This document shows positions 43,801 to 55,242 of a stretch of 64,000 nt of DNA, one piece after another; the first letter of the stretch is position 1; the number at the start of each line of letters is the position of its first letter. Source of the DNA: Aquatica leii. Lineage: Eukaryota; Arthropoda; Insecta; Coleoptera; Lampyridae. The notes below the pieces were generated by a model. The model was not told the DNA's origin, did not search any database, and saw only the letters and a program-made list of their open reading frames with translations. A program made the translations under genes and the position numbers. The stretch is taken from assembly GCA_035610365.1 (NCBI GenBank), contig CM069436.1, positions 6,810,937 to 6,874,936 of the forward strand, read 5' to 3'.

Positions 43801-45358
43801 TAGTTTAGTCTAATCTTTTTTCTTTAATTTATGAAGAGAGTTCTTTCTTATAGAATGCTTCTGTACAGATGACTTTGTGTTATTTATTTACCGCTTTTCA
43901 TATTTTCTAATCCATCATTATCAATAAAAATGTACTGTCTTGGTGTAGTTATTGGAAATGTTTTTTCTGGATTTTTGGCATAACAGCATAAACAAAACTT
44001 GTGCTATTTTAATTTTACGCAGATGATTATCATACTTGTTCGTCTTTTTTAATTATTTCAATGGCACCAATGAACTTTGAGATATGTAAGAAGAAGCATC
44101 ACACCCCACTTTGATAGAGCTTATTCAGTTTCTTGTGGCGAAAACCAAGTATGCGCCGAACCGGTTTAAAATAACATGGCGCGGACACTAGTTTTGCCAC
44201 AAGGAACGGAACGAGCTGATAGAGCTGTATATGTATATCACTTGTAAATGCAAGTCATGTTTTGATGGTGTGTGATTTCGTAAGTCATATGGTTTGACTT
44301 TCTCACAAAGCGGTATTAAGGTACATGCACACTAGACGGAAAGAAACGAATCGCACATTTTAAAGAAAATATTGTTTCTATTAATCTCAATGGATTAGTC
44401 TCAATCTGATAGTCTGTGCGCATATACTATTGAATTCTTCTATGTATGCACCAGAAAAGTTTTTTCCTTTTGGTTATATTCCTTTCTATATTACCTTTTT
44501 TAGTACTTTAATATGATCCGGCGTTTGTCACATTTTTCTGGTGTTGGACAGATTGCTTATTAGATTACACTTTTTTGGCTATGTCTGAAGTTTTTTGTTT
44601 CCGAGAGGCGCAGATGTAGTTGGCGATTGATAATGTATCGAATCTTCCGTTTGTGTATAGTCTTTAAGAGTTTGACTTATTAGATGACCGAGGAGTGAAT
44701 AGTTTATATGTTAGTGTGTTACGTGTCTTTGTACCTGTAACTTAAAGGCAGGCGGCTAGTTCAATACAATTCGGCGAGAGGATCACAGGTCTCGGTGTGC
44801 TAATCATAGAGGCATTAAAAAGACGCCAAAACGGAAACTATTACTGGCAGATATCGGTTAAATATGTCGAACACTGAAAGAGAACAAATGGCGAAACAAA
44901 GGTTATAAGAACGACTATAATTATTTTTAAGAACGAAAGAGAGTGGTTAAAAAAGTAACGAGCCAGAATTACATTTATAGTAATATTAGATAAATATAAC
45001 AGTCAATAACGTCGATGCAAGCCCTGGACGGTACGCAATACTTCGTACATAAAATTATCGTAGTATGGTATAACAGTATAAATTAATAGATAATCGAAGA
45101 ACTAAACCGTAATTGTACAAACAAATTTGCGTTCGTAGTCGTGATAACATCTATACCTACGTCGCACGTATTTTACGTTTGTCAAATACACAAATTAATA
45201 GAAAGTACGGAACTTGTACTCACGATAATGCAGTCATGCTAATAGCTAACGGCATGCTTGACTAAGGAAAGAAATAATTAGATATAAAATGATATAATAA
45301 ATAAGTTGCTTGTAAGCTAAACAAAGAATCGTTGTAACCGAATGCGTCAAGCTTCCGA
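43801..45358. other. No gene seen
   Basis: AT-rich, no motif or repeat recognised. Confidence 0.45.
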
Positions 45359-45671
45359 GTGATTTTCACTATTCCTATAGCAGTTGTGCCTCCAAGTGTA
45401 GTAGACCATCACACGAAGTACGTCAACGACTTGCCCTCAGATTACTTTTTCAAATTGGTGTTAGTAACCAATGTTTTCCTTAGTACGCGTTCAAAGTTAT
45501 CGAATCCCTCAATGGGGCAAACACGTGGCGGTAGCCCAAGTGGCTATTATAATTACGGGAAAATCAAGTTGTGTCCCACAAATAGAAATTAATTTTTGCC
45601 CCAGAAAAACATTCACTTATGAAATAAAACCAATGCATCTATTAATAACGTGGATGCAGGCGAATATTTAG
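45359..45671 (+). other. Unassigned open stretch
   Basis: Two overlapping + frames (45359-45592 and 45471-45671) are more balanced in composition than the surroundings. The first has PIAVVPPSVVDHHTKYVNDL and the second AVAQVAIIITGKSSCVPQIE and FCPRKTFTYEIKPMHLLI. No family is recognised and no splice sites were confirmed. It may be a decayed gene or transposon piece with one frameshift near 45530, or chance. Confidence 0.25.
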
Positions 45672-48149
45672 AAATGAATGTCTCACTGGACGCGCACGTT
45701 AGATTTTCATCTAAAATCCTTTTTACGTTCATCGGAAATGTTTTTTTCCTTTTTTAATTCCATACATTAAGAAAAATAACAAAAAAAATGACAGCCAATA
45801 CTCTGAATGTAGCAATAGGGCGTTCCGCGACGAAACTTATACAGCACGCAACCTATATTAGAATACTTTTAACATACAAGTGTGTTAAAAGTATTCTGAT
45901 ATAGGTTGGTTTTGGGTTATATGAAAAGATGCGTTTTTTACTGGAAATAATGACCCATATAAGGATGAAGTTGTTGCAAAGTCGCTTTAGTTATAAATAT
46001 GCAGTGTGGGATCTAGAATTTTAAAAAGCAAAATTTAATTTTTTGAACGAGCCAACTGGAAAAAAAACGATTGCTTCAAAGCCGCCTTGTTGAAACTTCT
46101 TTGCCAAAGTAGGCGTAAAGTTTGCAATTTCATACCTGAAAATTTTAGGATGATTTAAATTCGAGTTTAAATTAGACAAATTTAAGTTTATAAAAAAAAT
46201 TTGTTCTCGTTTTCTCGTCACGATTAAACATAAAGATATTTGTCCGAATAAAGTTTTCAATTTAAATTAATTTGAATCTTTTAACATGTTTCCACAACAA
46301 GGAAAGTTTATTATTTACAAGTTTTTAATGGAATTTTTTCAGTGCTTTTCTCATTTGAATATTGTATGAGTTTTTGAAAAGGTTCGAGACGTGTCGACAG
46401 AACTCTATATGTCCCATTAAAATGAACTTTTCAAATTTAGCATTCAATAGATTTGTTGTCAAGTCATATATGCCCATATATGGGTATGTAAGAAGTTGCC
46501 TCCTTACTTAATAGAGAAGAGAAAGTGCTTTATACGCTTTATGAATTTTTTATTATGCTGAGCGGCTATTAAAACTCTTTTTAGTTTGTAAACAATTAAT
46601 TGTTAATGGACGATCTTTTTTATTAAGCGATTTGGATAAAATCGATTCAATTAAGTTTTGTTGTTTGCGAAAGGAAAATAGAAATCTTATTATTTATATC
46701 TAACTTATCAATTGCGATTTCGAAAACTGTATTAAATTTATTTATTTTTATATTGATTTTTGTTTGGTTCAATTTTGGAGTATCACAGTTTGAAGTCTAA
46801 ACGTAGCAATAATTGTAATCACAAATACGTATTTTTATCTCGTTTTTAGGCGCGTTACCGATATGAAACTGATTAGTTTGAAGTGATTAAAAGTCTCTCC
46901 CTTTTTCGTACAAGTATGTGTTCCATTAAAGATTTAATAAATTCTGTATTTACGTTTACGTCGTCTTGAATCGAAGTAGTTTCTATTTTTACATTAATTA
47001 TAATAATTAATTCCGTGTTCTTTTACCGTTTGTGAGAGGAGCTTATCGTTTTTGTGAAGCTTTGGTTATTTAAGTTTCGTATATCTATACAAAGCTTGAC
47101 ACTTCTTTTGAAGAAGCTTGCACGTAATACGAATTTACTATATCTCTTTTATATATTGGTGTGAATTTTGTCACATCAAATAAAATAGACGACGAAGGAT
47201 GTATTTTAATCACGTGTCGAGTTTTGAAGACGAAAAAAATATAGTGCACGCCGATTAATAGAATCACATTAGGACTTGGGGTTTTTGATCACACTAACCA
47301 AATTATAACAAAATTCGATATTCAAAACAGCAGATAAATCGAAGAGTTATGTATACATTTTTTCTCAGTAGTTTGACTGACACTACAAGTGAAAATAATA
47401 CAAAATAATGTTAACACATAAGACAGAGTTAAATTAAGCTGTTATTCTAGAAACTTCACATTCTTTTCAAGTACTCTGAAAATGCAAAGTAACTCAAAGA
47501 TAACGTATTGGTACATTATTAAATGAAGTAATGTTACATATGTCATTTAAAATACCTGAATAAACACAGCAAAGATTAATTTTTTTACTATAAACATGCT
47601 TATTGTAAAAATTCAGCTAAAGAATGCATGTAAATAGGTTATTAATCATGTATAGAAACAAACCTGAGAAGAAAATTGCTAACATAACCGAAATTATAAT
47701 TACTATTACCCGACTGAAAACATTACCTGTGATTCTATTAAGCAGCGTGCACTTTACATAGTCATACTATGAAACATACATTTTGTGAAATAACAAGTAA
47801 ATCATAGGCAGTGTGTAATAATGTTTTTGTTGTGTGTTTGGGGAACTATCTTTAAATGCCAAAAACGTACTTTCACTCAACTTATACGCAGAGTTCTTGA
47901 CTTCGTAGTCAAAATAGGCGATCAAGATAAGTCATGGGACCTTAACCGACATTGTAAGACGTGTGTAATATTGTTAACAAATTGGCTAAGAGGTACGGCC
48001 TGTCAAATATAGTGAAGAACTTCCTATCCCAAAACCATAATCGTGGAGTTTAATCGAAGAAGAACCTGATTGGTGCCGGTGATTAAACGGATGATTTGCA
48101 ATTCGCACATGAAATCCACATCCAGACTTTAAAGCACCAGGATGTTCAA
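45672..48149. other. No gene seen apart from a hairpin
   Basis: AT-rich. Frames at 46021-46260 and 47085-47267 (-) have no recognisable features. Confidence 0.45.
45850..45907. repeat. Near-perfect 25 bp hairpin, 8 nt loop
   Basis: The arms 45850-45874 (aacctatattagaatac...) and 45883-45907 (...gtattctgatataggtt) are complementary at 24 of 25 positions around tacaagtg. Its size and tightness are unusual for background. Possible short hairpin RNA, or a minimal foldback. Confidence 0.8.
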
Positions 48150-48560
48150 TAGAATCATATTTAATTTCACAGGCTAAACTGAATAATATGGTTCACAATT
48201 TAAAACAATCCAAATCAGTCAGAACTTTTAGTATCCAGATTAAAAGGATGGAATCTTTATGAAGGTTTTGGGTTCGTTCAAGAAAGGGTTTTGGCATACT
48301 GCACGAATATTGAGAACTTATTTGATCCATTGAGACAGAAGCATGAACCAAGGAATTGGCGCTCATTCACTGATCTAGAACATATCCGGTATAAAGACTA
48401 TGAATAGTTCATTTGTGGAGACTTGAAAGTTAAAAGAAAAATTGACGCCAAGGACTAACTCCGGGTCTAAAACCACTGGTTGATCCTAAAAACGTATTTC
48501 TACCATTACTGGATATTAACTTATCGATGCCCAACCTAACGTTTTTACATTTGTTGGTAG
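48150..48560 (+). pseudogene. Uncharacterised arthropod-amplified protein family, N-terminal piece
   Basis: Over several frames: SYLISQAKLNNMVHNLKQSK (about 48158), SRLKGWNLYEGFGFVQERVL, AYCTNIENLF, HEPRNWRSFTD, IRYKDYE, FICGDLKVKR (about 48412-48440), LTPGLKPLVDPKNVFLPLLD (about 48460-48520). I recognise this order ('LisQ..LNdlvrdL.lsk..aelL.SRLk.WnLL', 'YCnDi..Lf..lg', 'EWRlFIDSsk', 'y.w.iCGDLKv', 'PLVdp.KvlLPpLHIKLGLMKNFVKAl') from an uncharacterised family present in many copies in arthropod genomes. It may itself be transposon-encoded. Internal deletions remove the segment after 'WR.F.D' and after the GDLKV block. The C-terminal half lies 5.2 kb away at 53765-54222. Confidence 0.7.
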
Positions 48561-49564
48561 TTTATAGCGTTCTCTATGGAATTCTATGGAACATATTTTT
48601 TCATCTGGATTTGTAGATTTCTTTTAGTTAACAGTTGTCTTCATTCTTTTCTATAGGTCAAAAGCACATAAGATGTCGCTTCTTGAGAATCAGAAATACT
48701 GCAATCCGCAAACAGTGCAGATGTTTACTTAGCTTTTCCGAATTCGCACGTTTTGCCTGATGAGGGTAGTGGTTGATGAAAATTTTGGGAGAACATTTAG
48801 CAAATTGATAGTATCCAGTTACAGTCACAATCTAAGATTGTTGTATATCATGATTGGTGAGAGCAACATAGACTTTATGGAAACAGGATTTGATAGTACA
48901 GACTGTTACCAATATTTGTTTCCAACGGATTTTGCTGGTAACGATGACTGGACATGGTTGAGAATGCTATTATAAAAAAGAAAAAACGGGTGCCACGTCT
49001 ATTCGTAGAATCTTACTGTCGAAGAAATTAGATAGAAGAGAAAAGCAAACAACTTGACAACGAGAACTAATTTTCTGTATATTTTCCAAAAGCCAAATTC
49101 ATGAAATTATAGACAAATCGATCAATAAATAAATTTCGGCCAATCAGAGATCGATCAAACATGGAATTAAGTTTCCAATAACGGGGCATGATCATTCTAA
49201 GACTTCGAGCGGTTCTGTACCGATAACAAATGATCGAAATGTTTCAGTAAAGAGAATCTTTATTCGACAGTCATCACAATCGCTAAAAGCGTAATAGTAA
49301 AACAGCGACGTGAAATTAAATAAAAGGAAAGTTACTTGCAAATAAACGATCAAAGTTCCTACCAAATTAACCTACTCGCAGTTAATGTTGGAAACGAAAT
49401 GCTATGCAACGAGGCGACCAGGGACGCCTCGCTTACAGCGCGGTACTAAGAATTTTCTTCAAAGTTTGAAATGTGAAAGTTTATTAATAAGGACATGTAA
49501 CAAGACACTGAAGAAAAAAGGACCGTGTAATTTAAAAGAACAAGAGGAACTACAAGAAGAAGAC
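48561..49564. other. No clear gene; start of the nested insertions
   Basis: Between the split family member and the piggyBac core. The frames 48760-48975 and 49385-49570 (+) have no recognised motif. Part of this may be the 5' region of the piggyBac element. Confidence 0.4.
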
Positions 49565-50820
49565 GAATAAGTACAGGTAGCAGCAGGATTTATTGAGGCA
49601 TTATCTAATCAGATGCCATCTAAGACAACACGACAGTGGAACAATTTGTTTATCATTTTTTTCGCGTTTCTCGACTCCTCTGCAGTTTTATTAGTTTTTC
49701 CTCTACAGATTTACGGATTTTAGAAAACTAAACTGGAGTTTGTAGTAGATGCACTAAAAGCGTTTATAGCAATTTTGATAGTTGGTGGATATAACGTCAA
49801 TTCTAAGCGGCGATTGTATATGGAGAAATCAGATTATGTAAAGAATACCATGATCTCAAACAGTATGGGTCGCAATAGATTTGAAACCATTATAAGATTC
49901 TGTCAGTTAAACGATAATCTTAGCATTGACGGCAAAGATGAAACCTACAACATTTCACTGTATCTTGAAACACTCAGACATTGATTTTTTGAATTCACAG
50001 TTAGGAAGACTGAATTAAGTATTGACAAAACTATATGCTCTATTACGGCACATCAAAGAAAAACATCTGGATATCTTATAGATTTCCGGGGTTATTGAGG
50101 AGCAAAGGGTTTAATAAAAAGGTCTTGGTGATGGAATATTTGTGCACTTTGCTGACCGTATCCCTAAAATTTACAATACAGTCATGGCACAGTGTTTATA
50201 CGCAGACAATTACTTTACTTCCATTACGCTAATTGACTATTTGACAATAAATCGTATAGGGTATGTTGGAACTGTACGATCCAACAGAACTGAAAAATGG
50301 CCATTCACTGTCATTACAAAGAAATCATCAGAACGGAGCTATTATGGCAGCGCAAATAAAATCTTGTGCTGAAGATGGAACGACAACGGTCTTATGATTT
50401 TGTCACAAGGTACTCAATTAGTGAATCCAAAAAGATAAAGTTTTTCAGTCAAATTTGATTAAAAATTACAATTAGAATATGGGTGGAACGGATCGTATGG
50501 ATCAAAATGTTTCATATTATGGAATAAGCTTGCGGTCAAAAAATAAGAAGAGAAGCTCAGTACTAACTAGATCTGCGGATTTGCTAGAATTTTGGCAGAA
50601 TATTGCAAAAGCCTTACTAACAAGCTATGGGACACCTCTTAGTAGATCTGCTCTTGTTCAATCAAGTGGGAAACATTAGATGCTAGGTATGACAATACTA
50701 GGCAGTTAATATGCTCCCAAGACAAAAAAACCCAGACCATGCCGTTCCACAACCAGCAAAGAATGTGAGCAATGTTATTCATGAAAAGGGTTTATTGAAA
50801 TATCATACCTACAAAGTCCT
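49565..50820 (+). pseudogene. piggyBac-like transposase pseudogene
   Basis: FVVDALKAFIAILIVGGYNV then RRLYMEKSDYVKNTMISNSMGRNRFETIIRFCQLNDN (49740-49925) is the DDE_Tnp_1_7 signature ('lkafiGi.i..Gyn..p..r.yW......n..v...mSrnrFe.i.rflhl.dN'). After shifts: VMAQCLYADNYFTSITLIDYL (about 50180-50240, second catalytic aspartate in DNYFTS), RIGYVGTVRSNR, and MGGTDRMDQNVSYYGISLRSK (50479-50541; third catalytic aspartate in GGtDrmDq). EFWQNIAKALL follows. A cysteine-containing tail (about 50740-50820) may be the C-terminal zinc finger. The first DDE aspartate block is not visible. Frameshifts and stops: inactive. Confidence 0.85.
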
Positions 50821-50963
50821 TTTTTTTACTAAATCTATATAGCATTAAATTCCGTAGGTTTTCACGGCTGTCGCTTCTTCCGGATTTCATCGTACTTTGC
50901 TTGGAAGTTTTGCTGTCCATGCTACTAGTTTCTGATCTGCTATCAAACTGATTTTCTCTGTAG

Positions 50964-53607
50964 TTGTTCTTTCTTATATGCGTAGTTGATTCACCGGTGC
51001 GTGTCTGTTGTGCCCTATCGACTGTGACCGAACTTTGCAACAAGACGCCGACGGTGAACCCCCTCAGTTCATCAATCTCAACCCAACAAGAGGTATCTGA
51101 TGCTGAGAAATCACTATCAGAAGATATCAACGAAGCACATTCTCGTCATTCAGACCTTTGGAAATTTATTCCACCACACTATCACGCCGACAGCAATGAG
51201 AAACTAGCCTTCATGAAACACCATCCTATCCAACCAAGTGACCTAGATACAGACCTTCCATTTAAGGCAAGAAAAACCTATCAGCGCACATTACCTGATA
51301 TGTCAACTGAACCTCGTAAATGGCTATCGTATTGCTCTGAAACACGGAAGGTATATTGTGCTATCTGTATGTCATTTTCTTCAGAATTTACGGACAGAGA
51401 AATCTCTTCCTCTTTTATTAAAGGAATGGAAGTGAACTTGAAGCATCTATATGGGAGACTTGAAAAACACGAGAGTTCAACCGCTCATGTCAATGCTGCA
51501 AGAGCATATCTGCACGTAAGCTCAAAAAAAGACATTGAATCATTGATAAACATGGAAATGGTAACAAAACGGAAAAGTGACATCCAAGTCAGACGACAAA
51601 TATTGCACCGCCTAATTGACATCGTTTTGTTTATTGGCAAGCAAGGCTTGGCTTATAGAGCAAAATTTGAAGCAACAGCCGATCTGAACAACAAGCAAAT
51701 AAATTATGGAAGAGTTATTCTTACTTTTAGATAATTATGATCATGTCCTAAAAAATCATGTTGATCAGGCCATTAAAAATAGCCAAGACCGAAAGGCGAA
51801 ATCTCCAGGACTTAAAGGAAGAGGTGCTTTTTTGACCTTCATCTCAAAGTCTTTTATCAATAAGCTCATCAAATATATGGTCATTCAAATTCAGCTGGAC
51901 ATTGCAAATGAGGTTCGCCAAGCAATGATATTTAGTATAGAAGTTGATTCAACTCAGGATATTGCAGTTATAGATCAGCTGGCATTATTTGTGAGATATG
52001 TACTGAATGGACGCGTACGTGTGCGGTTACTGTTACAGGAGAAACACTCTATCTGCAGATCAACTGGATAAGTTTCAATTGGCCACCAAGCAGATAGTCG
52101 GATGTTCCTTTGATGGCGCAGCAAGTATGAGTGGGCAGTATAACGGTCTTCAAGCTCAACTAAAGAGGGACAGTCCGTCACTAGTTTATGTACATTGTTA
52201 TGCACATGCTCTCAACTTGGTGATGACAAACTCCACAGAAAGTTGTAAGTCTGCAAAAGATTTCCTTGGTCTGCTACAAAGCACGACAGTCTTCATTTCT
52301 GAATCTCATAAAAGGATGATTGTGTAGACAACGATTAATAAAGAGTCAGGTAAAGGTCATCAATTACTCCATCGGCTACAGAAAGTAAATGCAACTCGTT
52401 GGTGGAGTAAAGATAAAGCACTACAAAGTTTTATTGATGATCCGAATGTTTCGTTGAAGGACTGTAAAAAGTTCTTGACGCTGCTATTTGTCTTCATACT
52501 ATTGCAATTGGTGATGACTTTGCGTCTGACGTCTCATTCAAGGCAAAGTCCCTCCTTGACAACTGGTGCAAATTTGAAAACATACTCATTGCTTTTGTGT
52601 ATTGTGACTTGTTCAACGTATCTACGCCAGTTTCCAAATATCTTCAAACTGATGGTCTCGATTGCTTGAAAGCGAGCAATTTGATTAAAGCATTGCATGC
52701 CCAGATCTGTGAAAAACGTAAGAGCTTCACAGTACTACACCGCGCAACCTCCGAGTTTGTTGCTAATGTACAGGAACGCATATTGCTAAAAGAGCGTGAC
52801 ATCACAATTGAACAAGAGCTTCCACAGAAACGTGTTTCAATTGCTAAGAGACTTCCTGGAGAGATATCTGCCGATGAGTCAAGACAACTCCGGGAATCTC
52901 CGACAAAAGCTTTCGAATTCGGAGTTTTCAATGTCATCATCGATACTGCACAGCAACAAATTCAAAGGCGCTTCATATGCAATGATGAACTGATGAATGA
53001 CATCGCTTTGCTTGACTCCAGAAATTTCGCGAAAGTCAAAACCTTGGAAATGAGCCGCGATGAACTTGTCTTGAGAAAACTGTCTGAACTCAGTAACACC
53101 AACCGTGACAAACGTTTCCGAGAGTTACACCAATTCTCAATTTATTATGAAGCTTACAATCCGAAGCAGAAAGCGCCATTAGCAACCGCAGCTACTTCCG
53201 CCCTATCATCCAGCGACCATGAGGAGGAAGATCAGATGGCTGTTTTACATAGAGTCGCTGAACAAGATGAAATGATTGAAGAATTGGTACATTGCGACGC
53301 ATAGGAGAAATGTAAACATTGTCTAGTTTGTGTGCTAGAACTATTGCAGGAGTTAAATACACATGGCGAATTCTACACGACTTTGTACATAGTCTACAAG
53401 TTTGTTTTAACTTTATCGTGTACTCAAGTATCTTTTTTCTTAGTGTTGAAAATAATCAAGAATCGCTTGAGATTTTCTTTGGGACAAGAATTATTGGAGG
53501 ATTTTGTTTTGTTTTATGTAGAAAAAGATTTTCAATTTGATTACGAGAAAATCATAGATTATGTAGCATCTAGTTCTGCGGAACTAACTAGTCTTCTAAA
53601 ATTGTAA
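50964..53607 (+). pseudogene. hAT transposase (ZMYM/TTF-finger type) pseudogene
   Basis: A nearly complete hAT protein in five collinear pieces. SRHSDLWKFIPPHYH, KARKTYQRTLPDMSTEPRKW and LSYCSETRKVYCAICMSF (to about 51378) form the TTF-type zinc finger. LYGRLEKHESSTAHV and LHRLIDIVLFIGKQGLAYRA follow. EELFLLLDNYDHVLKNHV starts in a new frame at 51708. FSIEVDSTQDIAVIDQLALF (about 51930-51990) holds the first catalytic aspartate. GCSFDGAASMSGQYNGLQAQ and VHCYAHALNLVM follow (52095-52225). NATRWWSKDKAL is at about 52390. The 52597-53304 frame is the insertion domain. After a stop, in the same frame, FVLTLSCTQVSF...LRFSLGQELLEDF (53400-53500) is the hAT dimerisation domain. Four lesions: frame changes near 51708, 52000 and 52500, and stops at 52326 and 53302. 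Confidence 0.92.
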
Positions 53608-53764
53608 CATGTAACAAGTTACATTACTTTACACTTGTACACACAGCATAATTATAATGTAATCAAACAGTTTTGTCTTGGTTAATTTTTTGTTTTAACA
53701 AAAAGTAAAAACAATATCGAAGTTAGGCCTATGTGTAAAGTCCAAATGCGTTTCTTTTTTCCGA

Positions 53765-54222
53765 GAGAAGGGCGTAAAAATTTTGAGGGTTATTGTATCT
53801 GAAACTGAAATTTCCGAGAGTTGTGAGGCAAAAATAAATAGGGTTATTTTTAGACCACGAAGGAGAAGTTATGGCGAAGAGCATGGGGAGCTTTTAAAAC
53901 AGTTGTTACCAATTTTCTTGGAACTGTCAAAGCTTAGACACTTAGTGCCTACAAAGAAATGGGATGTAAAATTCACTTTCTGGAAGCTCATATCGATTTC
54001 TTTCCAGAAAATTTGGGAGTCGTAAGCGATTAACATGGGGGAACGGTTCTACCAGGACGTGAACCATGGAAAAGTGATATCAAGCTAAATGCAGTCTTAG
54101 TTTGCTGCTGGACATTAATCGCATTGATAAAATATTGCCGTAAAACATCCGCACAAACATTTTGCAGTAACATTCGTGACGAATGTCAAAAGAGATGGAA
54201 TGTTCTAGTCTCAGACAAAATT
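53765..54222 (+). pseudogene. Uncharacterised arthropod-amplified protein family, C-terminal piece
   Basis: Continues the family begun at 48150-48560: GLLYLKLKFPRVVRQK (53790-53843), TKEKLWRRAWGAFKTVVTNF and LGTVK (53855-53930), SAYKEMGCKIHFLEAHIDFF then PENLGVVSD (53940-54030), HGERFYQDV after a one-base insertion (about 54033-54063), and LVCCWTLIALIKYCRK (about 54097-54145), ending in a stop at 54222. The family pattern is 'KFP.lseakikeGiF', 'AW.aFk.vv.nFLGn.ka', 'YkemGc.mSlKiHFL.sHldFFPeNLG.vSDEHGERFhQDi' and 'laDYCWtLiR'. Stops and a frameshift show it is dead. Together the two pieces account for most of one protein, with only about 15 residues missing at the break. Confidence 0.75.
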
Positions 54223-55186
54223 TAAATATAAAATTTATACAAAGAAAATCAAGTTTAAGTTTAAAGACTAGTCATAAATTTTAAGAAGAATATAATAAAT
54301 AAACGCGTGTGCGAGTGTAATTAAATAGTGTAGATAAATAAAAGCGAATCTTTACCGCGGATGGTATACAGTTACAGTGATATAAAAATTAATAAAGTGT
54401 TCTTTCTATTAAACTGTTTGTTAGGTGTATAATAATCAATAATCGTGTAAACTTAATAAAAATAAAGTTTTAAAATTCGTTACAATATGTTTCAATAACA
54501 TACCTCAGTTTCTAGCAAACATTGTATGGGTTACTGTTTACTTCCTCCTTAATTCGTCTTCCTGTAACTGTTCGGTATTTTTTTAAGCGTGAATAATGTG
54601 TTGTTTTTCGTTGCCATTCTGTAAATAAGACTCATTTAAAAAATATGTACATAGACTTGACCTGATATAGCCACATTCGCTTTGAATAATATTTGTTCAA
54701 CGCGCATTTTCATGTGCAGCTATCTTTGAATCTTCATTAGCACATAACATCGCGTATATCCTGTACGAGTATTGTTCATACTTATAATCGTGCACATTTT
54801 ATGCATATTTATGAGTAACGTAATGCACAGAAAGTATTCTTTTATTTCAAATCTTCCTTAATTGTTAACAAAGGGCGAGTTGATTGAACTTTTGTAATTA
54901 GATGCATCAAACACTTATTTTATTTTATTTGTGTGGGACAAGGTTAATCATAGCTAATTGTAATTTATAGAAATTACTTAATTTTATCGTAATTATACAT
55001 GTATCAATATACAAAATATACAGAGTGCGTTTAAAAAAAAGTCAGCAAAGTGTGGTTTTAATAATTAATGCCAACTATATGTTTATCGGTTCAATAAACT
55101 TTTCACGATTTTCTCACATTCGTATTTTTGCTTTGTATTTATTAATTTATGTATTTATTTATTAATGTTGTTGGTTTTTTTTGTAG
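54223..55186. other. No gene seen
   Basis: AT-rich, no motif recognised; a polypyrimidine-rich tract precedes the candidate exon. Confidence 0.4.
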
Positions 55187-55242
55187 GACGGAAGTTCAGG
55201 GGTCATTGGAGATGATGTCAGCACAGTTAGAAACTCAAAGAG
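55187..55242 (+). other. Candidate 56 bp internal exon of a host gene
   Basis: Preceded by 'ggttttttttgtag' (strong 3' splice site) and followed by 'gtaagt' (consensus 5' splice site). Starting with one base of a split codon the segment reads TEVQGSLEMMSAQLETQR, a heptad-like, coiled-coil-compatible stretch without stops. GC content is well above its surroundings. Length 56 leaves one base of the next codon. The best candidate for true host coding sequence in the window; the protein is not recognised. Confidence 0.55.

Noticed and set aside
50792..51130. 112-residue open frame on the - strand
   Set aside because: It overlaps the N-terminal hAT coding region on the + strand; it is serine- and arginine-rich with no recognisable motif.
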